DNA of 64,000 nucleotides from positions 17,026 to 81,025 of the forward strand of contig VGES01000012.1 in assembly GCA_016869765.1 (NCBI GenBank). Reading direction: 5' to 3'. Positions 46,056 to 55,458 of the stretch are shown one piece after another. The position numbers were made by a program, and so were the translations under genes. The stretch is from Alphaproteobacteria bacterium. GTDB lineage: Bacteria > Pseudomonadota > Alphaproteobacteria > SHVP01. The first letter of the stretch is position 1. Every line of letters begins with the position of its first letter. The notes beneath the pieces were generated by a model, which did no database searches, was not told the origin of the DNA, and saw only the letters and a program-made list of their open reading frames with translations.

Positions 46056-46843
46056 CGGCTTCGATCAACACCTCGAGCGCGGCGCTCGCGGAGCGTCTCG
46101 AAACCAACCGCAAGTATTCGGCGGTCGATTTTCAGGACTGGTTGATGCAGCGCCTCGCGGTTCGGCCGGGGGCGGACGTCCTCGACGTTGGATGCGGGAC
46201 CGGGGCCCAAACGCTCGCTTTCCTGTCCGCCGTCGGCCCGAGGGGCAGCGTTTCGGCGCTCGATCTTTCCCCGGAGTCCATCGCGACGGTTCGCACGCGA
46301 GCGGGAGCCGCGCCAAACCTCCAGGGCGAGGTCGCCGACATGATGGATGTCGCGGAGGTCGTCGCTCGCCGGTTTCGGGTCAAACGTTTCGACCTCGCCC
46401 AGTCGACGTACGCGCTCTACTACGCGACCCGCCCGGTCGGAGTGCTCGACGCCATGCGGCGCGTCCTGAAGCCCGGGGGTCGGATCGCGGTGTGCACGCC
46501 CAACAATCCGCATGGCCTGATCGAGTTCATTCGTCGCTTCACGGAAGTACCGGCCGCCAATGACGCCAACGGTCGGTTCGGGCCGGACGTGCTCGAACCC
46601 TACTTCCGGCGCCATTTCTTCGTCGTCGACATCGCCCTCCTGTGCAACGTGCAGCGTGTGCCGACGGTGGACGAGGTGATGCGGTTTTGGCGAAACACGT
46701 CGTATTACGATTCGGCCGTCGCCGATCGTGTCGCGACAGCCGTTGAAGACGAGATCTCGAGGCGCGGCGGGTTCTTCTACGAGAAGAACTCGTATCTGAT
46801 CGTCGGTTCGGTTCCCCGCCCTGACGCCAACGAAGAGGCCTGA
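46052..46843 (+). CDS. SAM-dependent methyltransferase
   Basis: A 263-residue class I methyltransferase. Motif I is VLDVGCGTGAQT, the motif II acid is in SALDLSPES, and motif post-II is RVLKPGGRIAV. It has helical insertions toward the C-terminus. GTG 46052 overlaps the previous stop by 4 bases; the longer open frame upstream is a shadow of the deacetylase gene. The target is presumably a sugar hydroxyl or a precursor of the glycan. It is one of four classical methyltransferase genes in the cluster (including the TylF-like one at 53647). Confidence 0.82.
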   Translation: MTASINTSSAALAERLETNRKYSAVDFQDWLMQRLAVRPGADVLDVGCGTGAQTLAFLSAVGPRGSVSALDLSPESIATVRTRAGAAPNLQGEVADMMDVAEVVARRFRVKRFDLAQSTYALYYATRPVGVLDAMRRVLKPGGRIAVCTPNNPHGLIEFIRRFTEVPAANDANGRFGPDVLEPYFRRHFFVVDIALLCNVQRVPTVDEVMRFWRNTSYYDSAVADRVATAVEDEISRRGGFFYEKNSYLIVGSVPRPDANEEA

Positions 46844-46846
46844 GAC

Positions 46847-47842
46847 GTGGACATTCGCGGTAAGAGACACCTTGTGATCGGCGGCGCCGGACTGATCGGC
46901 TCGCACGCGGTCGAGCAGCTCCTCAAGGAAGACGTGGGGGAAGTTCTGATCTACGACAATTTCGTGCGCGGTACGCACGAGAACCTGGTCGGCGCGTTCA
47001 AAGACCCACGCGTCAAAGTGTTCGAAGCCGGCGGCGATATCTGCCAAGCCGATGTCCTGGACGCCGCCCTGAAGGGTGTCGATATCGCCTATCACTTCGC
47101 CGCGCTGTGGCTGCTGCAGTGTCACGAATACCCGCGGGCGGCATTCGACGTGAATATCCGTGGCACCTTCAACGTGCTCGAAGCCTGTGTCGCCAACAAG
47201 GTGAAGCGGCTCGTGTATTCGTCCTCCGCTTCGGTCTATGGCGATGCCGTCGAAGAGCCGATGACGGAGGATCATCCGTTCCTCAACAAGAACTTCTACG
47301 GCGCGACCAAGATCGCCGGCGAGGCGATGGCGCGGGCCTTCCACCATCGCTACGCGCTGCCCGTCGTGGGACTTCGCTACATGAACGTCTATGGACCGCG
47401 CCAGGATTACCAGGGGGCCTACATTGCGGTGATCATGAAGATGCTGGATGCCATCGATCGTGGTGAGGGCCCGACGATCCTGGGCGACGGCACGGAGGCG
47501 TTCGATTTCGTGGCCGTGAGCGATTGTGGCGCGGCCAACGTGTGCGCGGCCAAGGCGGACACGGTCGATCGTTTCTACAACGTCGGCACGGGAAAGCGTA
47601 CTTCGCTCAGGGAGTTGGCTGAAATGCTGCTCAACCTGACCGGCTGCAACCAGCCGATTCAATATGCGCCGCGCAGTCAGGCGACGCTGGTGCGCAATCG
47701 CATCGGCAGTCCGAAACGGGCAACCGAGGAGATCGGCTTTACGGCGCGCGTGCCCCTCGACCAGGGGCTGCGGGCCCTCATCGAATGGCGCCGTGGCCAC
47801 AAGGACGAGGTTGCGCGGCGACGAGCCAAAGCCCGCCCATGA
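46847..47842 (+). CDS. NAD-dependent epimerase/dehydratase (extended SDR)
   Basis: A 331-residue nucleotide-sugar enzyme. The Rossmann motif is GGAGLIG at 12-18 and the active site is Y151-x3-K155 (YGATK), with the preceding serine in SSSASVYG. It resembles UDP-glucose 4-epimerase relatives (GalE/WbpP/WbmF-like), but substrate and reaction (epimerisation or dehydration) cannot be told apart by eye. Its GTG start lies 3 bases after the methyltransferase stop, and its TGA overlaps the aminotransferase ATG. That coupling suggests its keto- or epimerised product is passed to the aminotransferase. Confidence 0.87.
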   Translation: MDIRGKRHLVIGGAGLIGSHAVEQLLKEDVGEVLIYDNFVRGTHENLVGAFKDPRVKVFEAGGDICQADVLDAALKGVDIAYHFAALWLLQCHEYPRAAFDVNIRGTFNVLEACVANKVKRLVYSSSASVYGDAVEEPMTEDHPFLNKNFYGATKIAGEAMARAFHHRYALPVVGLRYMNVYGPRQDYQGAYIAVIMKMLDAIDRGEGPTILGDGTEAFDFVAVSDCGAANVCAAKADTVDRFYNVGTGKRTSLRELAEMLLNLTGCNQPIQYAPRSQATLVRNRIGSPKRATEEIGFTARVPLDQGLRALIEWRRGHKDEVARRRAKARP

Positions 47843-48987
47843 CCACCGCGAAACGTCAGATTCCGATCGCTCTTCCCAGCACCGGCGAGGAAGAATGGCA
47901 GGCCGTGCGCGAGCCGATTCTTAGCGGCTGGCTGACGCAGGGGCCCAAAGTCGCCCAATTCGAAAAGGCGTTTGCTGCACGACACGGTGTCGCCCATGCC
48001 TTAGCGACGACGAGTTGCACGACGGCCCTGCATTTGGCTCTGTTGGCGATTGGTGTTGGGCCCGGAGACGAGGTGATCGTTCCAGCGTTCACTTGGGTGG
48101 CCACCGCCAACGCCGTGATCTATTGCGGCGCCAAACCTGTTCTGGCCGATGTCGATCGGCAGACCTTCAACATCGATCCAGTCGACGTCGCCCGTCGGAT
48201 CACGCCGCGGACCAAGGCCGTATTGGCTGTCCACCTGTTCGGCCTGTGCGCCGATGTGCCGGCCCTGCGACGTGCCGTTCCGTCCCACGTTCGCCTCGTC
48301 GAGGATGCCGCCTGCGCCGCCGGGGCGGAGCAAGACAATCGCTGTGCCGGAGCCCTAGGCGACATCGCTGCCTTTTCGTTCCACCCGCGAAAGTCGATCA
48401 CGACGGGGGAGGGTGGCATGGTCACCACGCAGGACGCCGATCTGGCGCGTCGCACCGATGTCATGCGCAACCACGGCGCATCGGTGTCGGAGGAGGTGCG
48501 CCACCGTGGGCCGAAGCCCTACCTGCTCGCTGATTTCGACGTGCTCGGCTTCAACTACCGCATGACCGATCTTCAAGCCGCGCTCGGACTGGTGCAGCTC
48601 GGCAAGCTCGACCGCTTCATTGCCGAGCGCCGCGAGCGCGCGGCCTGGTATGCCGAGCAGCTTGAGGACATCCCGTGGCTCCGCGTTCCCCGTGAGCCCG
48701 GGGATGGGCGCCACGCATGGCAATCCTTCGTGACCTACGTGGACCCGGAGCGGGCGCCCATGCCGCGCAACGCGATCATGGAACGATTGCAGGCCGAGGG
48801 CGTCGCAACCCGCCCAGGGACCCATGCGGTCCACATGTTGGGCTACTACCGCCACACCTATGGGACTCGGGACGACGACTTCCCGGGCGCCCGCGACTGT
48901 GATCGCTACTCGATGGCCATTCCGCTGCATAACCGTATGAGCGACGAAGACTATGAGTACGTCGTCCGCGCCCTCCGCCAGCTATAG
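47839..48987 (+). CDS. DegT/DnrJ/EryC1-family PLP aminotransferase
   Basis: A 382-residue sugar aminotransferase. The PLP lysine is K185 in SFHPRKSITTGEGGM. The N-terminal WLTQGPKVAQFEKAFAARHG and the VEDAACAAGAE strand are characteristic. It would transfer an amino group from glutamate to a keto-sugar nucleotide, as in UDP-bacillosamine or perosamine synthesis. ATG 47839 overlaps the epimerase stop by 4 bases. Its 3' end overlaps the next gene by 35 bases, an unusually long overlap for this cluster (the only other is at 51886). Confidence 0.88.
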   Translation: MTTAKRQIPIALPSTGEEEWQAVREPILSGWLTQGPKVAQFEKAFAARHGVAHALATTSCTTALHLALLAIGVGPGDEVIVPAFTWVATANAVIYCGAKPVLADVDRQTFNIDPVDVARRITPRTKAVLAVHLFGLCADVPALRRAVPSHVRLVEDAACAAGAEQDNRCAGALGDIAAFSFHPRKSITTGEGGMVTTQDADLARRTDVMRNHGASVSEEVRHRGPKPYLLADFDVLGFNYRMTDLQAALGLVQLGKLDRFIAERRERAAWYAEQLEDIPWLRVPREPGDGRHAWQSFVTYVDPERAPMPRNAIMERLQAEGVATRPGTHAVHMLGYYRHTYGTRDDDFPGARDCDRYSMAIPLHNRMSDEDYEYVVRALRQL

Positions 48988-49993
48988 GGCGCCGTCCTGG
49001 TTCGTCGAACTTTTCGGCCTGGAACGGGTCGAAGAGGGACAGATCGTCAGTCTGGGAGGCCAGGATTTCGTCGTCCGCGGCGGTATTCCCCGATCCCGTC
49101 GGCTACTGTCGGAGAGCCAGCACCAGACGGCCAACGCCTTCGGCTTCAAGTGGCATCAGCGCCAGACCTTCGAGGGCGAGGCGCTGATGAATCAGTTTCA
49201 GGAATGGCTTGAGACCAAGTACGGACGCATCGATCCGGATGGCTGGTTCAAAGATCTGGGGCCCCGGCCGCTCGTGCTGGACGCTGGTTGCGGGGCCGCC
49301 ATGGGCGGTCTCACGCTGCTCCATCGCGTCCTGCCGCATTGCCGCTATCTCGGCGTCGACGTATCGAACGCCGTCGATGTCGCGGCCCAGCGCTTTGCCG
49401 CGCGCGGCCTCGAGGCGGGCTTCCTGCAGGTCGACCTGATGGCGGTGCCGTTGCCGGAGCGATCGGTCGATGTCGTCTTTTCCGAGGGTGTTCTACATCA
49501 CACCGACTCGACCGAGCGCGCGCTCAAAGCCGTCGCCAAGTTGCTGCGGCCCGGTGGCCGCTTCCTGTTCTACGTGTACCGGCGCAAGGGGCCGATCCGC
49601 GAGTTCACCGACGATTACATCCGCGACCAACTCCAGACGATGGCCCCCGTGGCCGCCTGGGAGGCGCTGAAGCCGCTCACCCAACTCGGGAAAACGCTGG
49701 GTGAACTCAACGTCGAAATCGACATCCCGGAACCGATCGCCGTGCTGGGGATTCCCGCTGGCCGGATCAACCTGCAGCGCTTCTTCTATTGGCACGTGGC
49801 GAAGGCCTTCTACGGGCCTCACCTCAGCTTCGACGAGATGCACCACCTCAATTTCGACTGGTATGCGCCCAAGAACGCGCACCGCCAGAGTGCCGAGGAA
49901 GTACGGGCCTGGTGCCGGGACGCGGGCATGACGATCGAACACGAGAAGGTCGAAGACCCGGGCATCACCGTGATTGCGCGCAAGGCCGCCTGA
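48953..49993 (+). CDS. SAM-dependent methyltransferase (methyltransferase-11 type)
   Basis: A 346-residue protein. After about 90 residues that include a small beta-rich N-terminal part (GQIVSLGGQDFVVRGGIPR, like the Trm112/YbaR-type 'preface' found before some sugar methyltransferases), motif I is VLDAGCGAAMGG. VFSEGVLHHTDS and LLRPGGRFLFYVY follow. The C-terminal helical region is long. ATG 48953 lies inside the end of the aminotransferase gene, and the stop is 1 base before asnB. A role on the glycan or on a bound lipid is inference. Confidence 0.82.
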   Translation: MSTSSAPSASYRAPSWFVELFGLERVEEGQIVSLGGQDFVVRGGIPRSRRLLSESQHQTANAFGFKWHQRQTFEGEALMNQFQEWLETKYGRIDPDGWFKDLGPRPLVLDAGCGAAMGGLTLLHRVLPHCRYLGVDVSNAVDVAAQRFAARGLEAGFLQVDLMAVPLPERSVDVVFSEGVLHHTDSTERALKAVAKLLRPGGRFLFYVYRRKGPIREFTDDYIRDQLQTMAPVAAWEALKPLTQLGKTLGELNVEIDIPEPIAVLGIPAGRINLQRFFYWHVAKAFYGPHLSFDEMHHLNFDWYAPKNAHRQSAEEVRAWCRDAGMTIEHEKVEDPGITVIARKAA

Positions 49994-49994
49994 G

Positions 49995-51920
49995 ATGTGC
50001 GGAATCGCGGGCCAATTTCGTTTCGACGGGTCTCCGGCCTCACCGACGATCCTGCGTCGCATGGCCGATGCGATCGCCCATCGTGGGCCCGATGGCGAAG
50101 GCTTTTACGTCGATGGCAACTTCGGGCTCGCCCATCGGCGACTGGCCATCATCGATCTTTCCCCGGCCGGCCATCAGCCGATGCAGTCACCCGATGGCCG
50201 TTACGTGCTCGCCTACAACGGCGAGATCTACAACTTCCAGGAACTTCGCCTCGAACTAGAAGCCCTTGGGCATCGGTTCCGCTCGCGCACCGACTCGGAA
50301 GTCGTCCTCATGGCGCTCCGCGAGTGGGGCGAGCGGGCCATTCCGCGGTTCAACGGCATGTTTGCCTTCGCGTTGTGGGACCGTGAGAAACGCGAGTTGT
50401 TGTTGGCCCGCGACCGGTATGGCATCAAGCCGCTGTATCTGGCCCATTCCTCCCATGGCGTATGGTTCGGGTCCGAAATCAAGGCGATCCTCGCCGACCA
50501 GTCGTGGCGCGCGAAACTCGACTCCAAAGCGCTCGTCGAGTACCTGACGTTTCAGAATTTCTTCACGGACCGAACCCTCTTCGAGAACGTTCGACTGCTG
50601 CCGGCGGGCTCGACCTGCAGAATCAAGGAAGGCGGCGTCGGCACTCCGGTGCGGTACTGGGACTTCGATTTTCAGGAGCCGACGCAACACCTCTCCGAGC
50701 ATGAATACGTCGAGCGGTTGGACGGACTGTTTCGCCGTGCCGTCTCTTCACAGTTGATCTCCGACGTACCGGTCGGCTCGTATCTCAGCGGCGGCGTCGA
50801 TTCCGGCTCGGTAGCGGCCTTGGCCGCGCGCGAAATCCCCGATCTTCGGAGCTTCACCGTCGGCTTCGACTTGCACTCGGCCTCAGGGATAGAGATGGGA
50901 TTCGACGAGCGCCCGTCCGCCGAGTTCATGTCCTACCTCTTCAAGACCGAACACTACGAGATGGTGCTCAAAGCGGGCGACATGGAGCGCTGCATGCGGC
51001 GCCTCGTGTGGCATCTCGAGGAGCCGCGCGTCGGTCAGTCCTACCCGAATTTCTATGCCGCGCAACTGGCGAGTCGGTTCGTCAAGGTCACGCTTTCGGG
51101 AGCCGGCGGTGACGAGTTGTTCGGCGGTTACCCCTGGCGCTATTTCCGGGCGAGCGCCGGCGACGATTTCGAGCACTACGTCGACAAGTACTATCAGTTT
51201 TGGCAGCGCCTGATCCCCAATCGCGACCTGCAACGTGTCATGGCGCCGCTTTGGCCGGAGGCCAAGGATGTGTGGACACGCGATGTGTTCCGCGACATAT
51301 TTCAACATCACGCGCCGGCGCTGACCAGTCGCGAGGACTACATCAACCATTCGCTGTACTTCGAGGCAAAGACGTTCCTTCACGGCTTGCTCGTCGTCGA
51401 AGACAAGCTCTCGATGGCCCACAGTCTCGAAACGCGAGTGCCATTCCTGGACAACGCACTCGTCGACTTTGCGATGACGGTGCCGGTGGCCCTCAAGCTC
51501 GGCAATCTCGATCGCACGGAGCGGATCAACGAAAACGAACCAGGCTCGAAGACCGGGCGCTACTTCGCTCGCACGCGCGATGGTAAGCTGGTGTTGCGCA
51601 AAGTGCTGAGCCGGTACGTACCGGAGCGAATCTCGGAGGCCGAGAAGCAGGGGTTCAGCGGTCCGGACGCGTCGTGGTTTCGCGGCGAGAGTATCGATTA
51701 TGTGCGGGACCGGATCATGGACCGCCGGGCGGCGATCTACGATTTTCTCGACGAAAAGGCGGTGCGCGGCCTGATCGACGAACATCTCAGCGGCCAGGCG
51801 AATCGTCGCCTGTTGATCTGGTCGCTCCTGTATCTGGAAGAATGGACCCAGACGTTCCTCAAGGGCGAACCCACCGGACCGAAACATGGACAAAGCCGAC
51901 CTCGTTCGCTTGCTGCATGA
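49995..51920 (+). CDS. asnB: Asparagine synthase (glutamine-hydrolysing), AsnB-type amidotransferase
   Basis: A 641-residue protein with an N-terminal class II glutaminase domain whose nucleophile is C2 (MCGIAG). The ATP-pyrophosphatase domain has the P-loop SGGVDS at 265-270. In surface-polysaccharide clusters such proteins often amidate uronic acids or other carboxylates rather than make free asparagine (compare WbpS/AsnB-like proteins). It starts at ATG 49995 and its 3' end overlaps the hexapeptide acyltransferase gene by 35 bases. With ugd at 2 kb supplying glucuronate, uronamide formation is a reasonable guess. Confidence 0.88.
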   Translation: MCGIAGQFRFDGSPASPTILRRMADAIAHRGPDGEGFYVDGNFGLAHRRLAIIDLSPAGHQPMQSPDGRYVLAYNGEIYNFQELRLELEALGHRFRSRTDSEVVLMALREWGERAIPRFNGMFAFALWDREKRELLLARDRYGIKPLYLAHSSHGVWFGSEIKAILADQSWRAKLDSKALVEYLTFQNFFTDRTLFENVRLLPAGSTCRIKEGGVGTPVRYWDFDFQEPTQHLSEHEYVERLDGLFRRAVSSQLISDVPVGSYLSGGVDSGSVAALAAREIPDLRSFTVGFDLHSASGIEMGFDERPSAEFMSYLFKTEHYEMVLKAGDMERCMRRLVWHLEEPRVGQSYPNFYAAQLASRFVKVTLSGAGGDELFGGYPWRYFRASAGDDFEHYVDKYYQFWQRLIPNRDLQRVMAPLWPEAKDVWTRDVFRDIFQHHAPALTSREDYINHSLYFEAKTFLHGLLVVEDKLSMAHSLETRVPFLDNALVDFAMTVPVALKLGNLDRTERINENEPGSKTGRYFARTRDGKLVLRKVLSRYVPERISEAEKQGFSGPDASWFRGESIDYVRDRIMDRRAAIYDFLDEKAVRGLIDEHLSGQANRRLLIWSLLYLEEWTQTFLKGEPTGPKHGQSRPRSLAA

Positions 51921-52473
51921 GGTGAGGCTGGAGCGCGAGGCCGACCTCAAGGCTCGCTTCGACCGCAGCCTGTCCTTCGCGGATTCCCTTTTCGACCGAT
52001 GGGAACGCGCCAAGCGGCTGGGGTTTGGCGAGGGATCGTCGATCTACGACAGCGCCCTCGTGTACGGCGAGGTCACGGTTGGGCCCAACACCTGGGTTGG
52101 CCCTTACACGCTCCTTGATGGGACCGGTGGAGGTCTGATGATCGGGTCGTGGTGCTCGATCTCGACGGGGGTTCACATTTACACGCACGACACCGTGCTG
52201 AAGGCGCTATCGGGCGGAAAAATCGCAAAGCGCGAAGCCTCGGTGAGGATCGGGGACTGCGTCTACATCGGCGGCCAATGCATCATCACGGCCGGCGTGA
52301 CGATCGGTGAACGCTGCGTCGTCGCCGCCAACAGCCTGGTGACCAAGAGCGTGCCGCCCGGCACCATCGTGGGCGGTACGCCGGCCAAGCCCTTCGGACG
52401 CGTCGAGGGCGAGGGCGAAAACGTCAAGCTCGTGTTCGATCGCAAGGAAGCGAAAGCGAGAGTGCGCCGGTGA
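51886..52473 (+). CDS. Hexapeptide-repeat (LbetaH) acyltransferase
   Basis: A 195-residue protein. About 55 helical residues precede a left-handed beta-helix made of hexapeptide repeats (VYGEVTVGPNTWVGPYTLLD … IGSWCSISTGVHIYTHDT … VRIGDCVYIGGQCIITAGVTIGERCVVAANSLVTKSVPPGTIVGGTPAK). The His in YTHD is the likely base. The family O- or N-acetylates sugars using acetyl-CoA as a trimer. It is tucked 35 bases into the asnB gene. It is one of two LbetaH acyltransferases in the cluster. Confidence 0.87.
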   Translation: MDKADLVRLLHEVRLEREADLKARFDRSLSFADSLFDRWERAKRLGFGEGSSIYDSALVYGEVTVGPNTWVGPYTLLDGTGGGLMIGSWCSISTGVHIYTHDTVLKALSGGKIAKREASVRIGDCVYIGGQCIITAGVTIGERCVVAANSLVTKSVPPGTIVGGTPAKPFGRVEGEGENVKLVFDRKEAKARVRR

Positions 52474-53627
52474 GTGAACCCGGGCGTCGCTTGCTCCTGT
52501 TCACGGTCTCTCGACTGGACGAAGTCCTCGCCAAAGGCAACATTTGGTACGTCCGGCACTACGAGGCGTATTTCGAACGCGTCGATGTCGCCTATTTGTA
52601 CGGTGATTCGCCCCGCGAACTCACGCAGGGAGCGACCCGTTTGACTTCGATCGGCGCGCGTGGCCGTTTCTGGCGCAGTCTGTTGCTCGCACCCTGGCAC
52701 CTATATCGGTTTGCCCGGCGAGAGCACCCGACGTACTATTTGACCGCCGACGTCGTGTTTTCCTGGTGGACTGCTTTGCTTCTGCGCTGGTTCCTTGGCG
52801 CGCAGGTCGTACTGATGCCCGTCAGCTTGCCGGAGGAGGTCTACCGCAACTCCCGGCGTTCGATGAGCGGGGTCCCGATCTGGTTGGAACGTTTGTTTCT
52901 GAAGCTCAGCTTCGCGGCTGCCGCAAAGATCATCGCTAGCAAGAACGGCGAAGCCCAAGTCCTTTGGTTGTCGGCGGAGCCGCGAGCGGCTACGAAGCTC
53001 CAAGTGCTGCCTGCGACGGTCGAAGAATTTCCGACGCGGGAGTTCTTCGTCGCAGCCGAGAGTGCCAAGACCGATCGCGCGATGGTCGCCGATCCGGTGC
53101 GGTTGCTCTACGTGGGGCGACTGCATCCCGAGAAGTTGACCCGTGGGCTGATCGATCTTGTCGCCAGACTGCGCGCCATGGGGATACGCGCAGTTCTGCG
53201 CATCGCCGGGGACGGCCCGGACCGTCCCGCAATGGAAGCCGACGCCTCGACACGAGGAGTTTCTGACGCGGTCGTGTGGCTCGGGTACCTGCCCAACGAG
53301 CAGTTGGCCGGCGAGTACCGTGACGCCGACATCTTCGTGTCGACCATTACGGGGACCGCGCTGCGCGAGGCGGGCCTGTGCGGCCTCCCGATCGTCGCCT
53401 TCGATGCCGATTGGGTGAAGCAACTTCTCCGCCACGAGGAGACGGCGCTTCTTGTTCCGGTTGGGGACATCGCGGCCCTGGCATCGCAAGTCGCGCGCGC
53501 GGTCAATGATGCCGCCTTACGCGTCAAAGTCGCGCGCAACTTCGCAGCGTTGGCGCGTTCGCGATGGTCGCTGGCGCACGTCCCTTCCTCTCTGGCTCTG
53601 GCTTTTTCCGACCTTTCCCGATCATGA
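52470..53627 (+). CDS. Glycosyltransferase family 4 protein
   Basis: A 385-residue GT-B-fold enzyme. The C-terminal nucleotide-sugar site includes RLLYVGRLHPEKLTRGLIDLV, IAGDGPDRP and VVWLGYLPNEQLAGEYRDADIFV, with the EX7E-like region reduced to TGTALREAGLCGLPIVAFD, so the first Glu is not obvious. It would transfer a sugar to a lipid-linked or growing glycan on the cytoplasmic face. GTG 52470 overlaps the acyltransferase stop (GTGA). Donor and linkage are unknown. Confidence 0.83.
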   Translation: MSEPGRRLLLFTVSRLDEVLAKGNIWYVRHYEAYFERVDVAYLYGDSPRELTQGATRLTSIGARGRFWRSLLLAPWHLYRFARREHPTYYLTADVVFSWWTALLLRWFLGAQVVLMPVSLPEEVYRNSRRSMSGVPIWLERLFLKLSFAAAAKIIASKNGEAQVLWLSAEPRAATKLQVLPATVEEFPTREFFVAAESAKTDRAMVADPVRLLYVGRLHPEKLTRGLIDLVARLRAMGIRAVLRIAGDGPDRPAMEADASTRGVSDAVVWLGYLPNEQLAGEYRDADIFVSTITGTALREAGLCGLPIVAFDADWVKQLLRHEETALLVPVGDIAALASQVARAVNDAALRVKVARNFAALARSRWSLAHVPSSLALAFSDLSRS

Positions 53628-53646
53628 CCGAAACGGAGTTCCCCCG

Positions 53647-54414
53647 ATGACCGAAAGTGCCAGCCCCTATGCCATGGAAACGAATTCGTCGGGCGATCAG
53701 CTGCGTTTTCGCGAGCGTCTGAACGATATGTATCGCACCAGCCCGTTGCCGCTCGAACACTTGGTCTGCAACTTCGGCTTGTACACGCGCAGCTCCGTGT
53801 TGGTGAAGACACTGGTGATCAATGAGATCTATGAACTCATCCTGCCGGTGCCGGGAATCATCATAGAGTTCGGGACTTGGTGGGGCCAGAACCTCGTCAT
53901 GTTCGAGAACCTTCGCGCGATCTACGAGCCGTTCAACAAGACACGAAAGATCGTAGGATTCGACACGTTTGAAGGTTACTCGAGCTTCTCGAGCAAGGAC
54001 CGACCGGGGCAGGTGATCACCGAGGGCGGCTATGCGGCGACGCCGGACTATCCGGCCTACCTGCGTGAACTCCTCGCCGTGCATGAGGGGAACAATGTGC
54101 TCGGCCATCTGCGGAACCGCCATGAGATCGTCAAAGGGGATGTGGTCCAAACCGCACCAAAGTATTTCGCCGATCATCCCGAAACCGTCGTGGCGCTCGC
54201 CTATTTCGACTTGGCGCTCTACGAACCGACGAAGGCCTGCCTCAAGGCGATCCGTCCGCATCTGGTTCCGGGCAGCGTCATCCTGCTGGACGAATTCACC
54301 TGGGCCGAGGCGCCGGGTGAGGCGATCGCTTTCAAAGAACTGTTCAAGGGCTCGGAGTACACGATCCGGCGGTCGCGCTACACCGCCGAGCGCGCAATCG
54401 TCACCATCAAATAG
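53647..54414 (+). CDS. TylF/MycF-like class I methyltransferase
   Basis: A 255-residue protein with the TylF pattern: IIIEFGTWWGQNLVMFENL (motif I variant), KIVGFDTFEGYSS (motif II acid), FDLALYEPTKACL, and LVPGSVILLDEF. TylF/MycF enzymes O-methylate deoxysugars and need a metal ion; here a nucleotide-sugar or glycan hydroxyl is the likely target. ATG 53647 has a GGAG site and a 19-base gap after the glycosyltransferase. Similar proteins are sometimes mislabelled as carnitine CoA-transferases. Confidence 0.8.
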   Translation: MTESASPYAMETNSSGDQLRFRERLNDMYRTSPLPLEHLVCNFGLYTRSSVLVKTLVINEIYELILPVPGIIIEFGTWWGQNLVMFENLRAIYEPFNKTRKIVGFDTFEGYSSFSSKDRPGQVITEGGYAATPDYPAYLRELLAVHEGNNVLGHLRNRHEIVKGDVVQTAPKYFADHPETVVALAYFDLALYEPTKACLKAIRPHLVPGSVILLDEFTWAEAPGEAIAFKELFKGSEYTIRRSRYTAERAIVTIK

Positions 54415-54423
54415 ACCAGGGCG

Positions 54424-55455
54424 ATGAGTGGTTTCGACATCCACGAGATCGGCGACTCCTGGGCGGAGCGCTACGGCGCCCTATGCGCGGCGACGCCGTC
54501 GCACCTGATCTATGCGACCTGGTCGTTCCGGTCGTTTCTCCGGGATACGCTCGGTTGTCGGCCGTCGTACCTCGGCGCCATCGACCAAGCCGGCAACCTC
54601 GTCGCGGCTCTCCCGCTGATGAGTCAGGAGGGGCGATTCGGTCGGGTCGTCAACTCGCTGCCCTTTTTTGGCAGCAACGGTGGGCTCATCGGTGCCGACC
54701 CTGCGGCCCGCGCTACGCTGTGGTCGGCATACGTCGGGATCGCTCGCGCGCCCGGGACAGCGGCGGCTACGGTGATCTTCGCGCCGGGCGAATCCGTCGA
54801 TCTGCCGGTCGCGCCGGATTTCGCAGACCGACGAATCGGGCAGATTACCGATCTTGGCCTTGCTCGGTCCTCCGAGGCCCTGTTCGCCGCGATCGATGGA
54901 TCGTCGCGGCGAAACGTGCGAAAGGCCGAGTCTTCGGGCGTCGAAGTCGTGATCGACAACGATGCTTTTCCGGCGCTCCAGGACATTCACCGCGAGAATA
55001 TGGCGGCGATCGGGGGGCGAGAAAAGCCGACGAGGTTCTTCGAGTTGCTCCCACGCCATTTTCGGGCGGGCGTCGAATACAACATTTATGTCGCCCGCTT
55101 GGGTGGGGAGATCGTTGCCGCATTGCTGTTGTTCTACGCGGGCCGCACGGTCGACTACTACATTCCTGCTACGCGTTTGTCGGCACGCGCGGCCCAACCC
55201 TCGGCGGCGATCCTGTTCCGGGCGATGCGTGATGCGGCCGACGCCGGCTATACGGCATGGAATTGGGGCGGGACCTGGGTTACCCAGGACGGGGTCTTGC
55301 GCTTCAAACGCAAATGGGCTGCCCACGACGTGCCCTACGATTATCACGTGCTGCTAAACAACCGCGAGCTTCTTACCCAGACGCCGAAGACATTGCTGAA
55401 CGAGTATCCGTTCTTCTATGTATTGCCCTTCGATGCGCTGAGCGCCAAGTTCTGA
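54424..55455 (+). CDS. FemAB/GNAT-type acyltransferase
   Basis: A 343-residue double-GNAT-fold protein of the FemAB-like Acetyltransf_6 group, with SSRRNVRKAESSGVEV, VARLGGEIVAALLLFYAGRTVDYYI and WNWGGTWVTQDGVLRFKRKWAAHDVPYDYHV near the end. Relatives transfer amino acids from aminoacyl-tRNA or acyl groups. In glycan clusters such proteins are proposed to attach amino acids or acetyl groups to amino sugars. It is 9 bases after the TylF-like gene and 3 bases before the NeuD-like gene. Confidence 0.8.
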   Translation: MSGFDIHEIGDSWAERYGALCAATPSHLIYATWSFRSFLRDTLGCRPSYLGAIDQAGNLVAALPLMSQEGRFGRVVNSLPFFGSNGGLIGADPAARATLWSAYVGIARAPGTAAATVIFAPGESVDLPVAPDFADRRIGQITDLGLARSSEALFAAIDGSSRRNVRKAESSGVEVVIDNDAFPALQDIHRENMAAIGGREKPTRFFELLPRHFRAGVEYNIYVARLGGEIVAALLLFYAGRTVDYYIPATRLSARAAQPSAAILFRAMRDAADAGYTAWNWGGTWVTQDGVLRFKRKWAAHDVPYDYHVLLNNRELLTQTPKTLLNEYPFFYVLPFDALSAKF

Positions 55456-55458
55456 ACG

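Noticed and set aside
45992..47800. Minus-strand open frame of about 600 codons opposite the first glycan genes
   Set aside because: Antisense to overlapping, motif-bearing genes; its translation is Arg/His/Asp-rich low-information sequence.
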